The notes under the pieces are model-generated. The model saw nothing but the letters and a program-made list of their open reading frames with translations, ran no database searches and was not told the origin of the DNA. This document shows positions 13,220 to 21,108 of a stretch of 38,645 bases of DNA, one piece after another (the stretch's first letter is position 1; each line of letters starts with the position of its first letter). Location: assembly GCA_947628315.1 (NCBI GenBank), contig CANQZJ010000015.1, positions 1 to 38,645 of the forward strand, in the 5' to 3' direction. The position numbers and the translations under genes are program-made. Origin of the DNA: an uncultured Oscillospiraceae bacterium (GTDB taxonomy: Bacteria; Bacillota; Clostridia; Oscillospirales; Oscillospiraceae).

Positions 13220-14665
13220 TTACTTCTCGATCTTCTCCAGCTCGGCGGACTCCTCGGCCTCGATCTGCTTGTCCTCGGGATCCTTGGGCAGCAGGATGTT
13301 CAGCAGGATGGCCACCACGGCGGCGGGGACGATGCCGGAGCCGCCGAAGATCAGCTGCACGTACTGGGGAGTATGGGCCAGGATGCCGGTGTTGGCGCCC
13401 ATGCCGTAGCCCACGCCCAGGGCCACCGCCACGATGGACAGGCTGCGGGCGGTGAGAGGGTGACGGGTGATCAGCTGGATACCGCTGAGCACGATGGAGG
13501 AGAACATGATGACGGCAGCGCCGCCCAGGACGGACTGGGGCATGATGGACACGATGGCGCCCAGCTTGGGGATCAGGCCGCACAGCACCAGGAAGACGGC
13601 GCCGCAGGCCAGAGCCATCCGGTTGACCACCTTGGTCATGGCGACCAGGCCCACGTTCTGGCTGAAGGAGGTGTTGGGCAGCACGCCGAACAGGGCGGCC
13701 AGGGAGGAGCCGATACCGTCGCAGATGACGCCGCCGGACAGCTCCTTGTCGGTGGCCTCACGATCCATGCCGCCGACCATGACGCCGGAGATATCGCCCA
13801 CGGTCTCCACTGCGGTGACGATGAACATGATGCCCACGGGGAGGATGGCCCGCAGGTCGAACACCAGGGGCACGGGCACCACGTGGGGGATCTCGATCCA
13901 GGCGGCGTCGGCGACCTGGCTCCAGTTCAGCACCCAGGACTTGGTGACCTCGGCGCCGTCGGCCCCGATGAAGGTGTGGGGCAGGATCAGACCCATGACA
14001 AAAGCGGCGATATAGCCGGCGATGATGCCGATCAGGATGGCGGAGGAGCTGAGGAAGCCCTTGGTGCAGTGCTTCACGATGAGGATGACCACCAGCACGA
14101 AGGTGGCCAGCAGCAGGTTCTCCATGGAGCCGAAGTCCTGGGCGGTGTTGCCGCCGCCGAAGGAGTTGATGCCCACGGAGATCAGGGACAGACCGATGGA
14201 CAGCACCACGGTGCCGGTGACCACCGGCGGGAAGAACTTGCGCAGGGGCTTGAGGAAGAAGCCCAGCACGCCCTCAAACAGGCCGCCGATGAGGGAGGCG
14301 CCCATCATGGCGCCGTAGGTGAGGATGCCGCTGCCCATGGAGGCGGCCACACCGCTGAACACGCCGATGAAGCCGGAGGACGTGCCCATGACGATGGGCA
14401 CCTTGCCGCCGATGGGGCCGATGGCGAACAGCTGGATCAGGGTGACGATGCCGGCGATGAGCATGGCGTTCTGCAGCAGGGACACCCGCAGATCGGCGAA
14501 CTCGGCGTTGCCGGCCAGGCCGCACGCGCCGGTGATGACCAGCAGCGGGGTCAGGTTGCCCACAAACATGGCCAGCACGTGCTGGAGTCCCAGCGGGATG
14601 GCCTGTGCCAGGGGCATTTTGCCGTCAAATTGATAGGCGGCTTCGGAAAGACCGTTTTTCTTCAT
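13220..14665 (-). CDS. NCS2-family purine (xanthine/uric acid) permease
   Basis: A 481-aa membrane symporter with about 14 helices that would bring xanthine, uric acid or a related purine into the cell. The N terminus QAIPLGLQHVLAMFVGNLTP (about 21-40) is the NCS2 hallmark, and the signature region NTSFSQNVGLVAMTKV (near the middle of the C-terminal half) has the conserved QN-G-x4-TK pattern. VETVGDISG carries the substrate-site Glu expected of xanthine/urate transporters. The tail is acidic (EAEESAELEKIEK). ATG 14665 follows AGGGAGTG. It converges on the molybdenum operon and completes a plausible purine-use locus with the dehydrogenase genes. Confidence 0.9.
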   Translation of the reverse strand: MKKNGLSEAAYQFDGKMPLAQAIPLGLQHVLAMFVGNLTPLLVITGACGLAGNAEFADLRVSLLQNAMLIAGIVTLIQLFAIGPIGGKVPIVMGTSSGFIGVFSGVAASMGSGILTYGAMMGASLIGGLFEGVLGFFLKPLRKFFPPVVTGTVVLSIGLSLISVGINSFGGGNTAQDFGSMENLLLATFVLVVILIVKHCTKGFLSSSAILIGIIAGYIAAFVMGLILPHTFIGADGAEVTKSWVLNWSQVADAAWIEIPHVVPVPLVFDLRAILPVGIMFIVTAVETVGDISGVMVGGMDREATDKELSGGVICDGIGSSLAALFGVLPNTSFSQNVGLVAMTKVVNRMALACGAVFLVLCGLIPKLGAIVSIMPQSVLGGAAVIMFSSIVLSGIQLITRHPLTARSLSIVAVALGVGYGMGANTGILAHTPQYVQLIFGGSGIVPAAVVAILLNILLPKDPEDKQIEAEESAELEKIEK

Positions 14666-14729
14666 GACTGCACTCCCTATTCTCTCTTATTTGATTGGGT
14701 ATTGCCTGTGCGGGAAAAAAGACTGTCTC

Positions 14730-14759
14730 ATTATACAAGAAAGGAAGGTTTGGAATCAA
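14730..14759 (-). promoter_or_regulatory. Promoter of the purine permease
   Basis: Reading minus: TTGATT (14754-14759), 18 bp, TATAAT (14730-14735). The leader to ATG 14665 is only about 60 nt, and I see no purine-riboswitch core in it. Confidence 0.7.
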
Positions 14760-14858
14760 TAGGGGAAATTCATGTTTTTCCGACTTTTTTCCCGCAGATT
14801 CCTGACATCATTGCATAAATCCCGCGAGGCCCGCCGCGGGGAAAAACCGCGGCCGCTA

Positions 14859-14887
14859 TTGACACGGGGGGCCCGCCGTGATAGTCT
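14859..14887 (+). promoter_or_regulatory. Possible promoter of the acyltransferase pair
   Basis: A perfect TTGACA (14859-14864), 17 bp, then a poor -10 TAGTCT (14882-14887). The gap 14666-15001 otherwise contains the divergent permease promoter and GC-rich dyads around 14820-14855; no gene is seen. Confidence 0.4.
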
Positions 14888-15001
14888 TTTCTGGTCGAAA
14901 AATGTCGAACGCTTTTTGTGCGCGGCGTTCCGCCTGAAGCCGCGGAACCATTGAAACAGCGGCGTTTGCCCGTGCGAATCAGATGAGAAAGGTGAGTCCC
15001 C

Positions 15002-16432
15002 GTGGTCTTTTCCAGCATGATCTTTGTTTTTGTGTTCTTTGCCGTGGTCATTCTCGCGCACACCCTGTGCCGGAACATGACGGCGAAGAATATTTGCCTG
15101 CTGATCTCGTCCCTCATTTTTTACAGCTGGGCCTCCCTGGGCTTTACGGCGATTCTGCTGTTTGAGACCGTGACATGCTGGTTTTTTGCCCTGCGCATCG
15201 ATCGGAGCAGCGGGAAGGCGCGGCGGGGACTGCTCGCCGCCTGCGTGGCGATCCTGCTGGCGATCCTGTGCGTTTTCAAGTACACCGGGTTCCTCCTGGA
15301 GAACGTCCGCTTTTTCACCGGTTTTCCCCAAACCATTCCGAACATCGTGCTGCCTCTGGGCATCTCCTTTTACACCTTCCAGCTCATATCCTATGTGGCG
15401 GACGTCTACAGGGGGGACGTCACCCCCCAGCGGAAGTTCTGGAAGCTGCTGCTGTACGCCAGCCTGTTCCACCAGTGCGTAGCGGGGCCCATCGTCCGCT
15501 ACGGCGATATCGCGGAGGAGCTGGAGGAGCGGTGGGTCACAACGGGACGGATATCCCAGGGGATCACCCGCTTCACCGTGGGGCTTGCGAAAAAGGCCGT
15601 TCTGGCAAATTCCTGCGCGGTGGTCGCCGACGCCTTTTTCACCGGGGACGCCGCCGCGCTGGCCAGCCGGCCCGCGGCAGGGCTGTGGCTCTCGGGGCTG
15701 GCCTTTATGCTCCAGATCTACCTGGATTTCTCCGCTTATTCCGACATGGCGCTGGGGATGGGCCTGATGTGCGGGTTCCACTACCCCGAGAACTTCGACT
15801 ACCCCTATATCGCGTCGTCGGTCACGGATTTCTGGCGGCGCTGGCACATCTCGCTCAGCAGCTTCTTCCGGGACTATGTGTATATCCCCCTGGGTGGGAA
15901 CCGCCGCGGCAAAGGACGGCAGGCCCTCAATCTGCTGATCGTGTGGCTCCTGACCGGCCTGTGGCACGGCGCCTCCTGGAACTACATTTTGTGGGGACTG
16001 TATTTCTTTGTGTTCCTGGCCGCGGAGAAGTTCATATTGGGCGGCCGCCTGGAAAAGATCCCCGCCTTCGTCCGGCGCATCGCCCTTTTGCCCGTGATCT
16101 ATTTCTGCTGGATCATTTTCAAATTTGAGGACTTTACGGCGCTCTGGACGGTGGTCAAGGGTCTGTTCTGCCTGAACGGGAATGCCGCCTCCAATCTCGC
16201 GGCGGAGCTCACGTTCAAGGCAAACTGGATCCTGCTGCTGGTGTCGGCCATCGCCTGTACGCCGCTGTGCAAGGCGGCCGCGGGCCGGCTGAAGGAGCGC
16301 GCCTCCGGGAACACCGCCGCTTTTTGGCTCTATTCCGCACTGGAGGTCATCCATCCGGCGGCGCTGCTGCTGCTGTCCGCCATGGCGCTGGCCGGAGACA
16401 GCTATAACCCGTTTATTTACTGGATGTTCTGA
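15002..16432 (+). CDS. MBOAT O-acyltransferase (AlgI/DltB-like)
   Basis: A 476-aa polytopic membrane enzyme that moves acyl (usually acetyl) groups across the membrane to decorate an extracellular polymer. Conserved MBOAT motifs are WRRWHISLSSFFRDYVYIPLG (about 279-298, His282) and LTGLWHGASWNYILWG (317-332), where His322 is the catalytic histidine. The N-terminal half has about six helices, and PLGISFYTFQ (118-127) is also typical. A GTG start at 15002 with AAAGGTGAG upstream is preferred; ATG 15017 is a possible alternative. It is followed 14 bp later by its DHHW partner, the usual pair for polysaccharide O-acetylation. No polymer-synthesis genes are nearby. Confidence 0.9.
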   Translation: MVFSSMIFVFVFFAVVILAHTLCRNMTAKNICLLISSLIFYSWASLGFTAILLFETVTCWFFALRIDRSSGKARRGLLAACVAILLAILCVFKYTGFLLENVRFFTGFPQTIPNIVLPLGISFYTFQLISYVADVYRGDVTPQRKFWKLLLYASLFHQCVAGPIVRYGDIAEELEERWVTTGRISQGITRFTVGLAKKAVLANSCAVVADAFFTGDAAALASRPAAGLWLSGLAFMLQIYLDFSAYSDMALGMGLMCGFHYPENFDYPYIASSVTDFWRRWHISLSSFFRDYVYIPLGGNRRGKGRQALNLLIVWLLTGLWHGASWNYILWGLYFFVFLAAEKFILGGRLEKIPAFVRRIALLPVIYFCWIIFKFEDFTALWTVVKGLFCLNGNAASNLAAELTFKANWILLLVSAIACTPLCKAAAGRLKERASGNTAAFWLYSALEVIHPAALLLLSAMALAGDSYNPFIYWMF

Positions 16433-16446
16433 CAGGGATGATAAAC

Positions 16447-17856
16447 ATGGAGACAAAGCAGAAAAAGATCTATCGGATCAAGAATATCGTTTTTTTCGCG
16501 GTGCTGGGGGTGTTGGCCGTCATCGGCACGATGTGGTTTTTGCGCCCACATGTCTCGGAGATCGAAAAGCGTGAGCTGACGCCCTTTCCAGACCCCACTC
16601 TGACGGGTGTGCTGGACGGGAGCTTTGCCAAGGATCTGGGGCAGTGGTACTCGGACACATACCCGCTGCGGGAGCAGCTCATCAGCGGGGCCCATCTGAT
16701 CCAGTCCCTTTACGGCAACCGCTCCGAACAGATCATCATCAAGGACAATCCGGCGGACGAGATCCCGGATGTGCCGGGCGGGGACGACCCCCAGGGCGGC
16801 GCGGCGCCGGCCTCAGCGGAGCCGTCGGAGAAACCGTCGGAAGCGCCGTCAGCGGAGCCGACGGCCGCGCCTCCCACCAGCACCCCCGTCCCCACCCCCG
16901 ACAGCACGCCGGAGCCCACGCTGCCCGACGGCACCATCAGCACGCCCGGAGAGGTGATGGGCACCATCTATGTGGCCGGGGACAGCGCCTACAGCCTGTA
17001 CTATTTCAGTGAGGCGGGCGCCACCCGGTACGCGAATTTCATCAACCGCGCCCACCAGGCCCTGGGGGATGACGTCCAGATCTACTCCATCTCCATCCCG
17101 CTGAGCTCCGGGGTGATGCTGGATCAGTCCCTGATGGACGACGTCGGGGCCAGCGACCAGCGGGCCGCCATCGAGTACATGAACAGCCTGATGGAGCCCG
17201 GCGTCCACGGCCTGAATATCTACGATACGATGAAGCAGCACAACTCCCAGTACATCTATTTCCGCACCGACCACCACTGGACGGCCCTGGGGGCGTATTA
17301 CGCCTATGTGGAGTTGTGCAGGGAAAAAGGCGTGACACCGCACACGCTGGATCAGTTTGAGCAGAAGAACTTTGAGGGCTTCCTCGGCACGTTCTACTCC
17401 GAGACCAGATCCGACGCCATGGCGGCAAACCCGGACACGGTGACGGCCTACGTGCCCATGGGGACGAACAGCATGACCTTTGTGGGCCACGACGGCGCGG
17501 AATACAGCTGGAATATCATCAGCGATGTGGAGAGCAGCGGCAGCGGGAGCAAGTACTACTGCTTCTCGGGCTCCGATCAGCCGTATTCCTATGTCCACAA
17601 CCCGCAGATCACCGACGGCAGCGCCTGCGTGGTCATCAAGGACTCCTTCGGCAACGCCTTTGTCCCGTTTATGGTCGACCACTACGAGTACACCTACTGG
17701 ATCGACTTCAGGTACTATGGCGGCACACTGCCGGATCTGGTCCGGGAGAAGGGGATCGGCGATGTGATTTTCTGTCTCAACATGTATAATACCTCCAGCG
17801 AGGGCGCCGTCAGTCTGCTGGAGGATCTGGTGCCTTACATTGAACCGGTGACATAG
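16447..17856 (+). CDS. DHHW-family extracellular acetylation protein (AlgJ/AlgX-like)
   Basis: A 469-aa membrane-anchored protein: one N-terminal helix (about 13-31), a long Pro/Ser/Glu/Thr-rich linker (about 115-165), then an SGNH-hydrolase-like domain. GDS (178-180) holds the likely nucleophile, and DHHW (275-278) gives the catalytic Asp/His pair that names the family; VIKDSFGNAF lies later. Such proteins take the acetyl group from the MBOAT partner and place it on the target glycan outside the cell. I chose ATG 16447 because AGGG lies 9 nt upstream; ATG 16438 overlaps that site. The linker length suggests reach into the cell wall. Confidence 0.88.
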   Translation: METKQKKIYRIKNIVFFAVLGVLAVIGTMWFLRPHVSEIEKRELTPFPDPTLTGVLDGSFAKDLGQWYSDTYPLREQLISGAHLIQSLYGNRSEQIIIKDNPADEIPDVPGGDDPQGGAAPASAEPSEKPSEAPSAEPTAAPPTSTPVPTPDSTPEPTLPDGTISTPGEVMGTIYVAGDSAYSLYYFSEAGATRYANFINRAHQALGDDVQIYSISIPLSSGVMLDQSLMDDVGASDQRAAIEYMNSLMEPGVHGLNIYDTMKQHNSQYIYFRTDHHWTALGAYYAYVELCREKGVTPHTLDQFEQKNFEGFLGTFYSETRSDAMAANPDTVTAYVPMGTNSMTFVGHDGAEYSWNIISDVESSGSGSKYYCFSGSDQPYSYVHNPQITDGSACVVIKDSFGNAFVPFMVDHYEYTYWIDFRYYGGTLPDLVREKGIGDVIFCLNMYNTSSEGAVSLLEDLVPYIEPVT

Positions 17857-17876
17857 ATTAACTGATCACTCATGCG

Positions 17877-17907
17877 ACAAAAGGGCAGCGTTTCGCTGCC
17901 CTTTTGT
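17877..17907 (+). terminator. Terminator after the acyltransferase pair
   Basis: A 14-bp stem (17877-17890 with 17894-17907), TTT loop, arm ending CCCTTTTGT. Bases 17908-18032 then hold the MATE leader; TATCAT near 17991 is a weak -10 candidate. Confidence 0.85.
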
Positions 17908-18032
17908 GTTGTACATTCCGCTGTCCCCACGGGTGAATTTGTCCGATTGTTTGGCAAAAACACTGTGGAAAAACGAAAAAAACAGATGTATCATATGTAT
18001 TGCTTTGAGACGTAAAGGAGCGGACGTTTTTT

Positions 18033-19508
18033 ATGGGTGCAGCGGCCGAAAAAAAGAAATATACGCTGTTCACAGGCAAGCAGCTCCTGTGGCTGATCCT
18101 GCCTATCGTGATCGAGCAGATCTTCTCCACATCCCTGGGCTTTTTCGACTCCCTGCTGGTCTCCAACATCGACGCGGTGGAGGCGGTTCGGAGCAACGCC
18201 AGCAATGCCGTGGGCAATGTGGACTACATCAACAACCTCATCATCCAGCTTTTCTCCGCCTTTGCCACCGGCGGCGCCATCGTCACCGCCCAGGCGCTGG
18301 GCGCGGAGGATCGCCAGCGGGCCAATAAGATCGCCAAGCAGCTGCTCATGCTGGTGATCTGCCTCTCCCTGGGGATCGGCTGTGCCTGCCTGATCCTCAA
18401 CTGGCCCATTTTGAAGCTGTTTTACGGCAATGTGGACGCCACCACCTTTGCCTATCAGCGCACCTACTTCTATGTGACCGCCTGCTCCTTCCCGTTCATC
18501 GGGCTGTTCAACGCCTGCGCGGCGCTGCTCCGGGCCCAGCGGAAGAGCGTTTCCACCATGACCAGCGCCGCCATCAGCTGCTTCCTCAACATCGGCCTGG
18601 ACGCGCTGTTCATGTATGTGATGAAGCTGGGGGTGCTGGGCGCGGGCCTCGCCACGCTGTTCTGCCGCGCCGTCCCCGCGCTCTTTATGCTGGTGCGGCT
18701 CAGCGACCGGGACAATGTGGTCTGCGTCCGCATCCTTGAGCCGTTCCGCTTTGACGGCGGAATGGTCAGGCAAATCCTGCGGATCGCCATTCCCACCGGC
18801 GTGGAGACCGCCATGTTCCAGCTGGGCAAGCTGATGACCAATACCTTTGTGAACGCCGGGGTGTACGCTACGGGGGCAAAGAGCCTCGTCGCCTATAATG
18901 AGGCGGGGCAGATGATCCACGTGAACATCCAGGCCAACGGCAACGCCATCGCCAACCAGCTCAACAACTTTGCCTCGGTGGTGGGTTCCGGCGTGGGCAA
19001 CTCCTGCCTGACGGTGATCGGCCAGGCGGTGGGCGCGGGCGACCCCGACCAGGTGAAGCACTACATGAAGCGGATGTTCGCGCTGTCCTACATCGCCAAC
19101 GGCATCTGCGTGGGGGTCATCCTGTCGCTGGTGCCGGTGGTGACTCAGTTCTACGGTTACACCGCCGAGGCAAAGGAGATCGCGCGCCAGTGCCTCTATT
19201 TCTGCCTGATGTTCCAGTTCTTTACCTATCCGCTGTCCTTTACCGCGCCGAGCATGTTAAAGGCCACCAGCGACGTGAAATACGTGATGGTCTGCGCGGT
19301 CACCTCCATGTTCACCATGCGGGTGAGTCTGGCGTTCCTGCTCACCACCGACCTGATCCCCGGCCTGCCCCAGCTGGGCGCCATGGGCTACTGGATCGGC
19401 ATGGCCTCCGACTGGGTGCTGCGCTCCATCCTGTTCTCCACGCGGCTGCTTTCCGGCAGATGGAAAAAGGCGTCGGGGCTGATCCGCGAACGGGCGGAAC
19501 AGCAGTGA
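18033..19508 (+). CDS. MATE-family multidrug/metabolite exporter
   Basis: A 491-aa protein with 12 predicted helices in two MatE halves. MATE exporters use sodium or proton gradients to expel organic cations, drugs or metabolites. The first half opens with LLWLILPIVIEQIFSTSLGF, and the middle loop of the N half shows NDLIIQ-type sequence (YINNLIIQLFSAFATGGAIV), typical of a Clostridia MATE subgroup. AAAGGAG lies about 11 nt before ATG 18033. It stands alone between two terminators, and no neighbour points to a substrate. Confidence 0.9.
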   Translation: MGAAAEKKKYTLFTGKQLLWLILPIVIEQIFSTSLGFFDSLLVSNIDAVEAVRSNASNAVGNVDYINNLIIQLFSAFATGGAIVTAQALGAEDRQRANKIAKQLLMLVICLSLGIGCACLILNWPILKLFYGNVDATTFAYQRTYFYVTACSFPFIGLFNACAALLRAQRKSVSTMTSAAISCFLNIGLDALFMYVMKLGVLGAGLATLFCRAVPALFMLVRLSDRDNVVCVRILEPFRFDGGMVRQILRIAIPTGVETAMFQLGKLMTNTFVNAGVYATGAKSLVAYNEAGQMIHVNIQANGNAIANQLNNFASVVGSGVGNSCLTVIGQAVGAGDPDQVKHYMKRMFALSYIANGICVGVILSLVPVVTQFYGYTAEAKEIARQCLYFCLMFQFFTYPLSFTAPSMLKATSDVKYVMVCAVTSMFTMRVSLAFLLTTDLIPGLPQLGAMGYWIGMASDWVLRSILFSTRLLSGRWKKASGLIRERAEQQ

Positions 19509-19531
19509 CCGCGGCAGGCTGATCAAGAAGA

Positions 19532-19564
19532 AACACCGGCAGCCCATGGGGCTGCCGGTGTTTG
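19532..19564. terminator. Bidirectional terminator
   Basis: A 15-bp perfect stem (19532-19546 with 19550-19564) with a 3-nt loop between the convergent MATE and ABC-ATPase genes, A-rich on one side and T-rich on the other. Confidence 0.9.
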
Positions 19565-19591
19565 ATATTGATACAGAATGAAAAAGGGGGA

Positions 19592-20746
19592 TCAGAAGTT
19601 GTAGCTCTTGCAGACGGGAGCGCAGATGTCGGCGGACTCCTTGTCGTACCAGATCAGGTTGTTGCCGGTCTCCTTGTCGAACAGCTGGATCAGCTTCGGC
19701 TGGGTGGTGAAGTTCACCTTCGCGCCGGCGGACACATCCACCTTCAGGTCGACGGTGGGGATGACCATGACCACCTCGTCCTCATCGCTGCGGGCGTGCA
19801 GATGCACCTCGGAGCCCATCATCTCGTTGACCTCGATGGTGGCGGTCAGGTCGCCCTCGCCCACGCTGATGTGTTGCGGACGGATGCCGGCCACGATGTC
19901 GCAGGCCTGCTGACCGTTCTGCTTCAGGGCCTTCTGCTGGAAGTCGTCCAGCTTGATCTTGGCGTTCCGGATCTGGGCGTAGTACACGCCGTCCTCCAGC
20001 AGCAGCTTGCAGTGGTCGAAGAAGTTCATCACCGGCATGCCGATGAAGCCGGCCACGAACAGGTTCACGGGCTTGTCGAACACCTCGACAGGGGTGCCGA
20101 TCTGGTTCACAAAGCCGTCCTTCATGATGACGATCCGGTCGCCCAGGGTCATGGCCTCGGTCTGGTCGTGGGTGACATACATAAACGTGGTGTTGATACG
20201 GCTGCGCAGCTTGATGATCTCAGCGCGCATCTGGTTACGCAGCTTGGCGTCCAGGTTGGACAGAGGCTCGTCCATCAGGAACACCTTCGGGTCGCGCACC
20301 ATGGCGCGGCCGATGGCCACACGCTGGCGCTGGCCGCCGGACAGAGCCTTGGGCTTGCGCTGCAGGTACTGGGTGATGTCCAGGATCTCCGCCACTTCCT
20401 TGACCTTCTTGTCGATCTCGGCCTTGGGCACCTTCTTCAGCTTCAGGGCAAAGGCCATGTTGTCGTACACGGTCATGTGGGGGTACAGGGCGTAGGACTG
20501 GAACACCATGGCGATGTCGCGGTCCTTGGGCTCCACGTTGTTGCAGAGCTTACCGTCGATGTACAGTTCGCCTTCGCTGATCTCCTCCAGGCCGGCCACC
20601 ATGCGCAGCGTGGTGGACTTGCCGCAGCCGGAGGGGCCGACCAGCACGATGAACTCCTTGTCGGCGATGTGCAGGTTCACATCGTGGACGGCAGTGACGC
20701 CGCCGTCGTACACCTTTTTCAAATTCTTCAGCACTACTTCAGACAT
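19592..20746 (-). CDS. Sugar-ABC-importer ATPase (MsmK/UgpC/MalK family)
   Basis: A 384-aa ATPase: nucleotide-binding domain (1-235) with Walker A GPSGCGKST (37-45), signature LSGGQRQRVAIGRA (about 135-148) and Walker B VFLMDEPLSNLD, then a C-terminal TOBE/OB regulatory domain (about 240-384) as in MalK and MsmK. No permease or binding protein is nearby, so it is probably a shared ATPase that powers several sugar importers encoded elsewhere, as MsmK does in streptococci. ATG 20746 matches the conserved MSEVVLKNLKKVY start, but its own ribosome-binding site is weak (AGTAGGT directly before it), while a strong AAAGGAGGT lies about 120 nt upstream with no start codon at correct distance. Confidence 0.9.
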   Translation of the reverse strand: MSEVVLKNLKKVYDGGVTAVHDVNLHIADKEFIVLVGPSGCGKSTTLRMVAGLEEISEGELYIDGKLCNNVEPKDRDIAMVFQSYALYPHMTVYDNMAFALKLKKVPKAEIDKKVKEVAEILDITQYLQRKPKALSGGQRQRVAIGRAMVRDPKVFLMDEPLSNLDAKLRNQMRAEIIKLRSRINTTFMYVTHDQTEAMTLGDRIVIMKDGFVNQIGTPVEVFDKPVNLFVAGFIGMPVMNFFDHCKLLLEDGVYYAQIRNAKIKLDDFQQKALKQNGQQACDIVAGIRPQHISVGEGDLTATIEVNEMMGSEVHLHARSDEDEVVMVIPTVDLKVDVSAGAKVNFTTQPKLIQLFDKETGNNLIWYDKESADICAPVCKSYNF

Positions 20747-20918
20747 ACCTACTGACTCTGACAGCCGAACCTCTGTCCGGATGCCTCGCGCCGTCCAGTG
20801 CGGACGGACCGCTTTACGACAGGTCTCCACGCTGCCGCACCGCGAGCCAAACGGGGTTTGAATTACCTCCTTTTTTCGGTGCGCGCCGTCTATTTTGTGT
20901 GGAGTAGGCGGGACGCCC

Positions 20919-20958
20919 GTACTGAGTACAGAATACCATATCGGCCGCCATATTGCAA
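20919..20958 (-). promoter_or_regulatory. Promoter and start-site palindrome of the ABC ATPase
   Basis: Reading minus: TTGCAA (20953-20958), 17 bp, TATTCT (20930-20935). Immediately downstream a perfect palindrome GTACTGAGTAC (20919-20929) spans the expected +1, so it is a candidate operator. The leader to the ATG is about 175 nt. The rest of 20747-21108 holds this leader and the divergent feo promoter. Confidence 0.6.
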
Positions 20959-21017
20959 GATTTTTTTGGAGGAATTCACAACTTTTTATTTCTTTTTTCC
21001 GCGGGCGGCAACCCTTC

Positions 21018-21046
21018 TTGCGCCGGCGCGGGCGGGGTGATATAAT
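21018..21046 (+). promoter_or_regulatory. Promoter of the FeoA-FeoB gene
   Basis: TTGCGC (21018-21023), 17 bp, perfect TATAAT (21041-21046). I see no Fur-type or DtxR-type palindrome close to it. Confidence 0.65.
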
Positions 21047-21108
21047 ACCTGCCAGCTGGAAACAGAGCGGCGCGACACCATTCTGTCCCCACGGAAAGAG
21101 GGATCTGC

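Noticed and set aside
14666-14760. Purine riboswitch upstream of the purine permease
   Set aside because: The leader between the TATAAT promoter and the ATG is about 60 nt and shows none of the conserved purine aptamer core segments.
13373-14818. A 481-codon plus-strand frame opposite the purine permease
   Set aside because: His/Gly/Asp-rich antisense of a standard NCS2 permease.
14756-16456. A 566-codon minus-strand frame opposite the MBOAT gene
   Set aside because: Shadow; the plus strand carries all MBOAT motifs and a coupled partner gene.
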